Source: Haematococcus lacustris
Taxonomy: Eukaryota; Chlorophyta; Chlorophyceae; Chlamydomonadales; Haematococcaceae
NCBI GenBank assembly: GCA_030144725.1
Contig: JASKMD010000029.1
Coordinates: forward strand, 4,579,559 to 4,643,558
Length of the DNA stretch: 64,000 nucleotides
Direction: 5' to 3'
In this document: positions 53,831-63,593 of the stretch, one piece after another
How positions within the stretch are numbered: the first letter of the stretch is position 1
Layout of the letters: every line of letters begins with the position of its first letter
The notes under the pieces: generated by a model
The model's database searches: none
What the model saw: only the letters and a program-made list of their open reading frames with translations
Told to the model about the DNA's origin: nothing
Translations under genes and position numbers: made by a program

Positions 53831-54447
53831 TGCAACACCCCAATACACTACAAAATGTATGAAGCGACGCTCACCTATACCTCGCAACACCTCGCTACCC
53901 CCCTGCATCGACACCCAAACACTTCGCAACACCTCCTACGGGACTCCGATGTAGAGCACAAGTTTTGATGCACATTCACCTCACAACCTCTCTACGGGTA
54001 TGCTAATCACATGCATCGATGCGCCCCGCAACACGTTGCTACAAGGACAAACAACACAACATTACCAACAACAACAACACCAACACATGGTGACACCGCA
54101 CTAGCACAACAAGGTGACCCCCACCACCAACACCAACACTATCAACACAACATCAACACCATCAACATAACACCAACAACATCACCAACACAAGCCATGT
54201 CGCACAACAATTGCGGACTGGCAACCACCCAAGTGCTTGGCAATGCTTGGCTGTTTAGTTGATGTGTAGACATGGCATGGCAAGAGTGGGCTGGGTTAGT
54301 TGCTATTACTAGCGCCCTCTCCAAGCTGCCCGCTAGGGAGAGGGGATGTAGACGGGTGCCGGCCTTGGAGGTGGTGGTGGTGGGACAGGAGATGGTAGGG
54401 GTGGGTGGGTGAGGAGACGAGAGGGTGCCACGGGGTGCCCCTAAACC
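53831..54447. other. B interior, left part
   Basis: Contains CCTCGCAACACCTCGCTAC-type sequence, the reverse complement of the ~54-bp GCGAGGTGTTGCGGGG repeats of A/C, then AACAACACC-rich sequence. No gene. Confidence 0.65.
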
Positions 54448-54992
54448 TGGGCTGGGCTGGGCTGGGCTGGGCTGGGCTGGGCTGGGCTGGGCTGGGCTGG
54501 GCTGGGCTGGGCTGGGCTGGGCTGGGCTGGGCTGGGCTGGGCTGGGCTGGGCTGGGCTGGGCTGGGCTGGGCTGGGCTGGGCTGGGCTGGGCTGGGCTGG
54601 GCTGGGCTGGGCTGGGCTGGGCTGGGCTGGGCTGGGCTGGGCTGGGCTGGGCTGGGCTGGGCTGGGCTGGGCTGGGCTGGGCTGGGCTGGGCTGGGCTGG
54701 GCTGGGCTGGGCTGGGCTGGGCTGGGCTGGGCTGGGCTGGGCTGGGCTGGGCTGGGGTGGGCTGGGGTGGGCTGGGCTGGGCTGGGCTGGGCTGGGCTGG
54801 GCTGGGCTGGGCTGGGCTGGGCTGGGCTGGGCTGGGCTGGGCTGGGCTGGGCTGGGCTGGGCTGGGCTGGGCTGGGCTGGGCTGGGCTGGGCTGGGCTGG
54901 GCTGGGCTGGGCTGGGCTGGGCTGGGCTGGGCTGGGCTGGGCTGGGCTGGGCTGGGCTGGGCTGGGCTGGGCTGGGCTGGGCTGGGCTGGGC
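54448..54992. repeat. (GGGCT)n array, about 109 units, in B
   Basis: Pure except for two GGGGT variants near 54754 and 54764. Confidence 0.97.
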
Positions 54993-56329
54993 AAGGCGGG
55001 GCGGGGGACAGGGTGGGGACGTAACTGGAACTCCTGGCTGCTCCTTCTGGTTGCTTTTGGCGGCTGCTCATGGCTGCTCATGGCTCCGCTGCCGCCTTGC
55101 CTGCAACCACCATGCATGCTACACATGCTCATGCATAAGGCTGTTGCCACACTGCTGGCAAGCATGGAGGCATGGCTGCAGCAGCCTATGCTAGCGCCAC
55201 ACACATGTTGCCTTGCCGCTCTTGACTGCCGCTCTTGGCTGCTGCTCCTGGCTGCCACTCCATGCTGCCGCTCCTAGCTGCTGCTCCTGGCTGCCGCTCC
55301 TGGCTGCCACTCCAGGCTGCCGCTCCTAGCTGCTGCTCCTCTGTAAGGGTAAGCGGCAGCAGCAGCAGCAGCAACAGCAACAGCAGCAGGGTATCAGCAG
55401 CAGCAGGGTATCAGCAACAGCAGGGCAGCCGCAGCAGCAGCCGCAGGCGCAGGGGTTACGTTTCGGCTGGCTGTGCTGACACCCCAGCAGCATGTGCACT
55501 CACCTTCAGTCTTGGTTGCTTCACTCCAAGGGGGAGGGGAGGGGAGTTTGGCTGTTCGGCTGTTCCGCTGTTCCGCTGCTCCTCTGCTCCTCTGCTCCTC
55601 TGCTCCTGGCTGCAACTGATGGCTTGGGAGGTGGTGGTTGTGGTGCGGGGAGGAGAGGGTGCCTTGCTCCAGGTTACAAGGCAGGCAGGAAGGCAGGTGT
55701 TTCAGGGAGGGAAGGAGAGCGAGGCGAGTGGGATGATGCGTATTGCCTTGATACTGCAGCAAACACATGGCATGCAAGCGATTAGGCTAGGCACCTCGAG
55801 CTACATAACTACAAGACTAGCCACTCACCATTTCTTGCAAGGGCGTCGCTCCCGCTTCTGAATGCTCATGGTTGTTACCACCACGGGTACCTATCCTGGC
55901 CGCTCCCGCTTCTCCTTGCTGCTGAAGGACTCCTAACTCGAGGCTTCTGCACATGGCTCGCTCTCCTTCATGGCCCCCAACTGCCTTACGGGGCTTCTCC
56001 ACTCCTCCGCTCTATCGCTACCGGCTCCGCACCATGTTGTGTCTCTGCATTGCTGCACCTGCTGCCAATTTCTGTCGCTGACTCCAGATCCTGCGGCTGG
56101 TCGCCAATGCTATGAGGCTGCAGGCTAGCGACGGCTGGCTGGCTCGTAGCTACCCTTTTGGCGACGATTGGCTGCTCCTGGCTGCTCCTGGTTGCTATAT
56201 GCAGCATGCCATTTTGGCGGGGCAGTCTGCTTTCCTTCGCGATCCTTTCCTTACTTCGCGGTACCTCAGCGAAACCTACATGCAAGTCTGCATGCAACCT
56301 GAAAGTTTTGTAACCTGAATCAGGCCCAG
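54993..56329. other. B interior, right part
   Basis: CTGCTCCTGGCTGCCGCTCC repeats (55215-55345), (CAG)n (55355-55455), a spliceable-unit relic near 55740-55830 and a diverged inverted copy of the A/C internal block (56090-56330). No protein gene. Confidence 0.6.
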
Positions 56330-57302
56330 TTGCTGCGCAGCATGGGTCTTAGTTGCTGCGCAGCAAGGGCCTGATGCTGCTGCGCAGCAAGGGTTAGCTT
56401 AGTTGCTGCGCAGCAAGGGCCTGATGTTGCTGCGCAGCAAGGGGTAGCTTAGTTGCTGCGCAGCAAGGGCCTGACGTTGTTGCGCAGCAAGGGTTAGCTT
56501 AGTTGCTGCGCAGCAAGGGCCTGATGTTGCTGCGCAGCAAGGGTTAGCTTAGTTGCTGCGCAGCAAGGGCTTGATGTTGCTGCGCAGCAAGGGTGAGCTC
56601 TGTTGTTGCGCAGCAAGGGCCTTATGTTGTTGCGCAGCAAGGGCCTGTTGTTGCTGCGCAGCAAGGGTTAGCTTAGTTGTTGCCCAGCAAGAGCCTGATG
56701 TTGTTGCGCAGCAAGGGTGAGCTTAGTTGTTGCGCAGCAAGGGCCTTATGTTGTTGCGCAGCAAGGGCCTGATGTTGTTGCGCAGCAAGGGTTAGCTTAG
56801 TTGTTGCACAGCAAGAGCCTGATGTTGTTGCGCAGCAAGGGTGAGCTTAGTTGTTGCGCAGCAAGGGCCTGATGTTGTTGCGCAGCAAGGGTGAGCTTAG
56901 TTGTTGCGCAGCAAGGGCCTGATGTTGTTGCGCAGCAAGGGTGAGCTTTGTTGTTGCGCAGCAAGGGCCTTATGTTGTTGCGCAGCAAGGGTAAGCTTTG
57001 TTGTTGCGCAGCAAGGGCCTTATGTTGTTGCGCAGCAAGGGCCTGTTGTTGCTGCGCAGCAAGGGTTAGCTTAGTTGTTGCCCAGCAAGGGCCTTATGTT
57101 GTTGCGCAGCAAGGGTGAGCTTAGTTGTTGCGCAGCAAGGGCCTTATGTTGTTGCGCAGCAAGGGTGAGCTTTGTTGTTGCGCAGCAAGGGCCTGGTTTT
57201 GCTGCGCAGCAGCGAGGCACTTACACCGTTGCTGCGCAGCAACGTTGCACTTTGTACCCTTGCTGCGCAGCAACGTTGCACTTTATACCCTTGTTGCGCA
57301 GC
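56330..57302. repeat. TTGCTGCGCAGCAA array (right array of B)
   Basis: About 36 palindromes at ~27-bp spacing, GGGCCTGATG and GGGTTAGCTTAG spacers alternating; many carry one change (TTGTTGCGCAGCAA). Confidence 0.95.
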
Positions 57303-57483
57303 CGCACATGGAGGGGGGGGGTACCTCTCGCGCGGATCGTTATATCTCCGCAACCGCTGTGAGTTAGGACTTCGTTCCAGAGCGAGGTCCCTCTTAAACT
57401 CACTGTTCTATCGTTACATTGGAGCGGAATGTCCATCCGATGAAAAAAAGACTGATGCGTCGGCCTTATTTATCCTGAGTGAG

Positions 57484-58903
57484 TGGTCATAGGGTGCCAT
57501 GCAGAAACAGGCTCACTCAAGCGTCGCTAGATGTCTGTTGTCCTGCAACGCCTCCTCCCCTTCTCCAGACGGGGGCCCCTGTCTCTTCTATCCCCCCCCC
57601 TCCTACTGTTACGAGGGCGGCCAACACTACGTCCATGGGACCGGCCCCAGCCTCGACCTCTGTCGACACTACCGCCTCTGTTGCCTCGTCCACCCCGGGC
57701 AACACCTTCACCTCGCTGTGCATGCTGGGCGCCTCTTCCCCTGTTGCCTCTGTTGTTGCGGTCGCCACTGTCATCAGAGCTGGCACCTGTGTCCATAGAC
57801 TGCTCAGATACAACTTCAGACTCAGACTGGGAGGTGGTGGTGGAGGATTGGGAGGTGGTGGTGGATGCATGGGGGCAGCCCATGGAGCATCTGCCACCAA
57901 CACAACCACCTCTTGTACTGCCGCTGAGTGGGCTGCCTGTTGCATTGCCACTGGGTGGGCTGCCTGTTGCATGGGGTGAGGGGGGAAGGGGCGGGGGAGG
58001 GAATGGAGGGGAGGGGGGATTCACAGGGCTCAATCCAGGTGATGCCATGCCGCGAACTGCCGTGGGCCCACTAACACCGGCCCTCCTTGGCTGCTCCTCC
58101 TCAGCCGTCTCCATGTCGTCATCGTCACCCAACCAACCTTCTTCTCGTCTGCTCCTTGACTCCACCTCTGGCCGAAGAACAAGGTCGTCCTCGTAGTGGC
58201 GGGCCAGCAGGAGCCCTGCATCTCCTGGCCGCAGTGGAGCCTCCTCTGGCCTAAGAACAAGGTCGTCCTCGTAGTGGCGGGCCAGCAGGAGCCCTGCATC
58301 TCCTGGCCGCAGTGGAGCCTCCTCTGGCCTAAGAACAAGGTCGTCCTCGTAGTGGCGGGCCAGCAGGAGCCCTGCATCTCCTGGCCGCAGTGGCTCTCCA
58401 TTTGACAGATGGTGAAGGAGGGATTGTAGAGGCGGAGTTGTGGGATGCGGAGGTTGAGGAGCAGGGGGGGGAGGTGTGGGGGGGTTAGGATGTCTTGGGG
58501 TCCTACCGGGACGCAGTGGCGGCGTTGGAGAGCAGGGAGTTGGGTGGGATGAATTAGGGGGTAGGGGTGGTACCGGGCGGCCTAGGAAGGTGGTGGCGGG
58601 AGGCCGTGGCGGCCACACTTGGGAGGGAGGTGGCCAATCTATTGGTGGAGGTGTTGGTCTCAGCGGTGTGGGTGGGAGGCCTGGGAGCGGTGAGGGTGAG
58701 GGAGGGGGCCAAGCTGGTGGGGAACGAGCTGGCTTGGGGGGTGTGGGGGGCTGTGGCTGGGGACTAGGCGAGGGAGGAGGCCAAACTGGTTTGGAACGGG
58801 GTGGGGAACGGGGTGGGTGTGAGATCCCCGCTTGGGACTGTTGTCGAGCATGCTGCAATTGCTGAAGTACATAGGGTAAATTGGCCCTTGTAATCGGCCT
58901 CAA
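57484..58903 (-). CDS. H transposase N-terminal disordered exon
   Basis: About 458 residues, Pro-rich then acidic then RGG-rich. It contains three near-identical 26-residue tandem repeats (core DAGLLLARHYEDDLVL) at 58170-58400. It runs in frame through a TAG at 57527 (TTDI*RRLSEP) into MTTT at the element B junction; the TAG may be an intron boundary or a mutated Gln codon. The true start is unresolved: the open frame begins with TTG at 58903, and further exons (58940-59133) may lie upstream. Assigned to the transposase by position and frame only. Confidence 0.5.
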
Positions 58904-59401
58904 CGGCCGTGCTTGTAAGGCAGTCTACGGTGACAAAGCGCGATACCTGCAACCAATGTCGACCGCCGTAAGTAAACGTCCCCTACTTTTAGCATCGCCT
59001 TGTCGGCCACATACGAGGGCTCGGAGCGCGTCTCCGGTGGTTCCCGTGATGGCTGGGCGAGGTTAGGACGGCGTGAAGACCGGGTTGGGTCTGCATCAGA
59101 CCAATCACGAGTCACCACTATTTCAGGCGTCAACCCTGTCGCTAGCTGTCCCTATGGGTCCTGCGTGGTTGCCCCACCTGGCCGTGGCCGTGGCATTTAT
59201 TTGTGATGGGCCGTGCTAGACGAGGCTTTCAGCTGTATGTGGTAGTGTGGGTCGCTCGTTGCGCTATCGGCGGTGGCTGATGGCGGGTCGCGACTGTTGG
59301 GTTGGGTGTGGTGTTTGATGCAATACACAAGCGCAAAAATCGGACTCGCACTCATTGCTGTGTGCACTATCCTTCCCTCGTTGCTCAGTCTATTATCACC
59401 A
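58904..59401. promoter_or_regulatory. Divergent intergenic region between two H genes
   Basis: It separates the minus-strand transposase from the plus-strand gene at 59402. An additional minus-strand open segment at 59133-58940 (KVGDVYLRRSTLVAG) may be the first transposase exon. A plus-strand in-frame extension from the ATG at 59318 would add a hydrophobic stretch (IGLALIAVCTILPSLL). No clear TATA box. Confidence 0.35.
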
Positions 59402-60619
59402 ATGGCCGCCTCAACCATCATCGATGTAGAGGTCATCTTCAATGTTGGCGGTAGCGAAAGCGAGCCGATGAGCATTCATCGCCGTCGACCGCCATTCACC
59501 GCTGAAGCCTTGGAAGAGTTGCTGAAGAAAACGGGTACCTTGTATCGTGTGTACCTCGATGAAGATCGTGAGCCGGTTCTTGATGTGCCCTATACTACAG
59601 AGGACTACACCACCATGGCAGGCCACATGGTTGACCTGGGGACCAGCCTGGATACTTGGCGTAATCTATTCGACAAGACTGGCCTAGCGTTCGTGACATG
59701 GAGGAATGAGACCGGTGGCCTCGTCATCGAGGTGTACCTGTACCCATTGTCCACGTCTCAGCAGGTGAGGTGGCTCCTTGGTGCTTGCCTCATCCCCCCT
59801 ACATGCATTCAAAGCCTGATGTGGTAGGTGTACGTTGAGTTTGCATGTGATTGTGCAGGGCCCTGGTGAGGAACAGGCAGCAGAGCCCCTACTGGACGGT
59901 GTGTCGCAGGAGGCAGCCAGCGCACAACCTTTAAGCACACGGTCTGGTGCCGACAAGGCCTCGGCCCCCCCTGCAGCCCCCCTGCAGCCCCTACCCCAGC
60001 CGTCAGCCGCCAGCAGGCAGCGGAGACAGAAGGATGCCGCTGGCCCCTCGAAAGAGGCAGCCCAACCCCAGCCGCCCAGCTCAGCAGCTGCAGCAGCAGG
60101 ACGTAAACCTGGTCCTGCAGCAGCGGTGCATGTGGGAGGGACTAAGCGTGGCTCAGCCCAGGCAGTGAGGCAGGTGTGTGAACCACAGGGTGCATGCCGG
60201 TGTTTGTACATGTGCTCATGTTCCATCTGCCACCTGCCCAACACTCCACGGCCCTTGTGTCCCGTGGGCCATGCTGCACCATTATGGTGGTCGTGTGTGG
60301 CTGCAGCCGGCGGGGGACAGTGGCGAAGGCATGGTCGAGACCCAGCCTGTGCTTAAGAGGGTGGCTGGGAGCCGGCGTGCCGTGGGGTCCCCAGCTGGAC
60401 CCCATGCTCATGGAGCAGTCGGGAGCAGTGGTGTCAGTAAGGTGTGCTTGTGTGTGTGTGGTACGGTTATGTATGTGGTTATGAACCACATGTTATGGGT
60501 GTGAGTGTGGCCTTGCATGGTTGCTGATGTAGGCACCGGCAGCTGGCCCCCTCCTTTCCTCCCCGGCCTCGCCATCCACCCGCAGCATGGGACAGGTGGA
60601 AGTCGGAGGTGGCTCAATG
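59402..60619 (+). CDS. Second gene of H, unknown protein (3' end not seen)
   Basis: Four exons with matching phases: 59402-59764, 59859-60173, 60307-60436 and 60533-60619; donors GTGAGG, GTGTGT, GTAAGG and GTGAGT. The first exon encodes a compact folded-looking region (IIDVEVIFNVGG, EALEELLKKTGTLYRVYLDE, LVIEVYLYPL). The rest is Ala/Pro/Gln-rich and disordered. I do not recognise the family. Element F is inserted 18 bp past the last donor, so the remaining exons lie to the right. CACTA elements often carry a second, DNA-binding gene beside the transposase; that role is possible but unsupported by motifs. An upstream ATG at 59318 is an alternative start. Confidence 0.55.
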
Positions 60620-60772
60620 GTGAGTGTGTGTCTGTGCACTCGCAGAAAAGTTCATGAGAAAAGTTGAAAGTTTTGACAAAGTGGCTTGATAGAATGTATT
60701 TTTTAGCGGTTCTAAGAATGGGGGTGTAAACCTAAAATCGAGGAAAAATCGGGCTGAGGAGATACGAGAAAA

Positions 60773-61870
60773 CCAGTACTGGTCCACCCCCAACCAGTAC
60801 TGGTCCACCCCCAACCAGTACTGGCCGCCCCGCAACCAATACTGGTCCACCTCCAACCAGTACTGGTTTACCCCCCAACCAGTACTGGTTTACCCCAAAC
60901 CAGTACTGGTTTACACCCAACCAGTACTGGTTTACCCCAAACCAGTACTGGTTTACCCCAAACCAGTACTGGTTCACACTCAACCAGTACTGGCTGACCC
61001 CCAACCAGTACTGGCTGGCCCCCAACCAGTACTGGCTGGCCCCCAACCAGTACTGGTCCACACCCAACCAGTACTAGTCCGGCCCCCAACCAGTACTGGT
61101 CCGGCCCCCAACCAGTACTTGTTCACCCCAAACCAGTACTGGTCCACCCCCAACCAGTACTGGTTCACCCCCAACCAGTACTGGTCCTCCCCAAACCAGT
61201 ACTGGTCCACCCCCAACCAGTAATGGTCCACCCCCAACCAGTACTGGTCCACCCCCAACCAGTACTGGTCCACCCCCAACCAGTACTGGCTGACCCCCAA
61301 CCAGTACTGGTCCACCCCCAACCAGTAATGGTTCACCCCCAACCAGTACTGGCTGGCCCCCAACCAGTACTGGTCCACCCCCAACCAGTACTGGTCCACC
61401 CCCAACCAGTACTGGTCCACCCCCAACCAGTACTGGTCTACCCCCAACCAGTACTGGTCCACCCCCAACCAGTACTGGTCTACCCCCAACCAGTACTGGT
61501 CCACCCCCAACCAGTACTGGTTCACACCCAACCAGTACTGGCCACCCCCAACCAGTACTGGTCCACCCCCCAACCAGTATTGGTTTACCCCCAACCAGTA
61601 CTGGTCCGGCCCCCAACCAGTACTGGTTCACCCCCAACCAGTACTGGTCCACCCCCAACCAGTACTGGTTCACCCCCAACCAGTACTGGTCCACCCCCAA
61701 CCAGTACTGGTTCACCCCCAACCATTCTTAAACCAGTACTGGCTGGACTCAAACCAGTACTGGTTCACTATAGCCGACCAGCGCTGGTTCAGTAACCAGT
61801 ACTGGCTTGCCCCCTACCAGTACTGGCTGCCCCAAATCCAGTACTGGCCTAAGTCAACCTGTACTTGTTA
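60773..61870. repeat. AACCAGTACTGGTT array in F
   Basis: About 50 units of CCCCCAACCAGTACTGGTCC (20 bp), inverse of 52430-52918; degenerates after 61740. Confidence 0.95.
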
Positions 61871-62232
61871 GCCCATAACCAGTATTGGCTGGCCCCCAAC
61901 AGTTCTGGCTGGACTCAAACCAGTACCGGCTGTCCCTAAACCTCTGCCTTGTCTACCAGTGCTTGTTTACCGACCAGCGCTGGTCCATGAACTTGCTGAC
62001 TACCAACCAGTACTGTTTCTGGGTTGTGTATTAATTCTGTGGCGTGATTGGGCTCTGCTTTCTTATTGTTGGTTGGTGAATTATCTGATGTTTCACCAAC
62101 GTATGTAGCTGATTACATGTGCAAGGCATTCATGTCACAGCTAGCTCCATGTGTGCAGAGTCCGTCAAGGCAATGAACGCTGATGCATTCAATGTTCAGG
62201 CGTCACATTGATGTCTGGTCCCCTTCACTCTA
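61871..62232. other. Degenerate array tail and unique sequence of F
   Basis: CAGTATTGG, CAGCGCTGG variants to about 62015, then unique AT-richer sequence up to the stop codon of the next gene. No gene seen. Confidence 0.6.
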
Positions 62233-62949
62233 TCATGCACGCTTGGCCCTCTTAGCTGCCTGTTCTTTCGCCTTTTCCTGAGCCTTCTCTGCAGCATAAG
62301 CTGCTTCCTTATGGCTCAAGATATAGCTCAACACCTCCTGCACCTGTGCATCAGGTAACAGACTATCCGCCTCAAACAGCTCGTCCACAGGCTCCAATGC
62401 AGGAGGCACATATGGCACAGGCGGGCCAAACACGCCAGCTTGGTGCTCTCCCAAACCCAGTGGCCAATACTGCTCCTGCTCAATGAGACGCTGCGGTGGG
62501 CTGGTGGGTTGGCACTTGTACAGCAGCTGCTTGTGTATCGTTGCCACGAAGCATGTCTCGTCATTGACATACCCCTGGCTGCCATAGAAATGCACCCTGG
62601 TGGAGGCGCTGCCCTCCAGCCCACAATCTCCCGCATGGATCGTGTAGCCACGCATGCCCAGCACCTCCCCTGGCTGCAAGGTCACCCGGTACACCTGCAT
62701 CTTGTCCACAGCATCCATCTGCTCCTTGAACTGTTGTGCATCGAGGTCGCCCTTGTTCCTTGCCTCCACCAGCAACACCTTGACGTGGCTGTCTGGGATG
62801 ACCAGGACGCGTGTCAGCTCCAGTGCTATGATTAGCACCAGGCCATCACGATCCCAGCTGAACGGTGCAGGCCGTGCTGCTGAGGGTGCACCAGGCGTAG
62901 AGGTGGGGGGGGCCTGAGGTGGGTCGGGGCTACTGCTGGTGCTTGCTGC

Positions 62950-62988
<39 letters not shown>

Positions 62989-63593
62989 CCTTTGCTTGGC
63001 TGCCTTGCTTGATCTGCCCTTGCGTGAACTGCCCTTGCGTTTTTTGGGTGGCTGGGTCGGCACCAAGGCCACATGCAGCGCCTGTGCTGGCACCAACCGT
63101 GTGGCCGGCACCCGGGGCAGGTCTACCCCTTCCACGTCGCGTCCATACTTGGCATCATTCACCAGCACGGTGCCCCCACGCAGCGTGATCTGGGACAGGC
63201 TGACAGCGTACTGCTGCAAGCTGTTCAGGTAGTCCTTTGCAACATTGAATGCTGTCGCCCACTGCTTCAGCTTGTGCTGGGCTGCTTCTCCTGCCTCTCC
63301 CCCCTGGGCTGCTATGCCCTGCTGCCTCTCGATGCTGCGAATAGCCCGAGCTGTCGTGCAGGCTGACATGGATACGGAGTCAGGGAGGCTGCCATCTGTA
63401 TTGGGGGTGGTGAAGGGCATTTGGAGGCGCTGGCCGGTGCTGTAGTTCACGCCCTTCACTGCAGCCTGTAAGACCTTCTTGCAAAGGTGGATGTCGTGGA
63501 AGATGGCCCTGCCGAACTCCAATGCCAGCAACTGGCATGCCCACACACGGAGTTTGTTAGCCCTGAGGTGAGCTGGGAGGCGGGTCCTTGCAA
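62233..63593 (-). CDS. Beta-helix (cupin/2OG-oxygenase-like) protein, 5' end cut by element D
   Basis: An open frame of about 453 residues on the minus strand, ending in TGA at 62233-62235. The N-part is helical (LPAHLRANKLRVWACQLLAL), the centre is a Lys-rich basic segment and poly-Ala/Ser linker, and the C-part has VLVIPDSHVKVLLVEA, LQPGEVLGMRGYTIHAGD, TRVHFYGS. The PGxxLxxRGxxxHAG ... RxHxY pattern resembles the second half of double-stranded beta-helix folds. A full metal triad (HxD...H) is not evident, so catalytic function is uncertain. The C-terminus is a Lys/Ala-rich coiled coil. Element D interrupts it at 63594, so the start is missing. It may belong to F or H. Confidence 0.55.

Larger units (their letters stand above)
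53374..57481 (-). mobile_element. Element B: CACTC-type composite transposon, 4.1 kb
   Basis: The left end CACTCAGGATAAATAAGG has a perfect inverted right end; flanks AG/AG (53372-53373, 57482-57483). The ~170-bp end blocks are related to those of A and C but in reverse orientation. Its palindrome is TTGCTGCGCAGCAA at both ends. It contains (GGGCT)n and a diverged inverted copy of the A/C internal block. No gene recognised. Confidence 0.92.
60637..62232. mobile_element. Element F: CACTC-type transposon, left end only
   Basis: The left end CACTCGCAGAAAAGTTCATG and the following ~135 bp are nearly identical to the inverted right end of E. No matching right end occurs before 64000, so F extends at least past 62232 and may include the gene at 62233-63593. 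The drawn end is arbitrary. Confidence 0.75.

Noticed and set aside
13480..57529. Alternative genetic code with TAG read as Gln
   Set aside because: TAG is the natural stop of the intact hAT transposase and of the chromovirus pol gene, so in-frame TAGs in degenerate elements are better explained as mutations.
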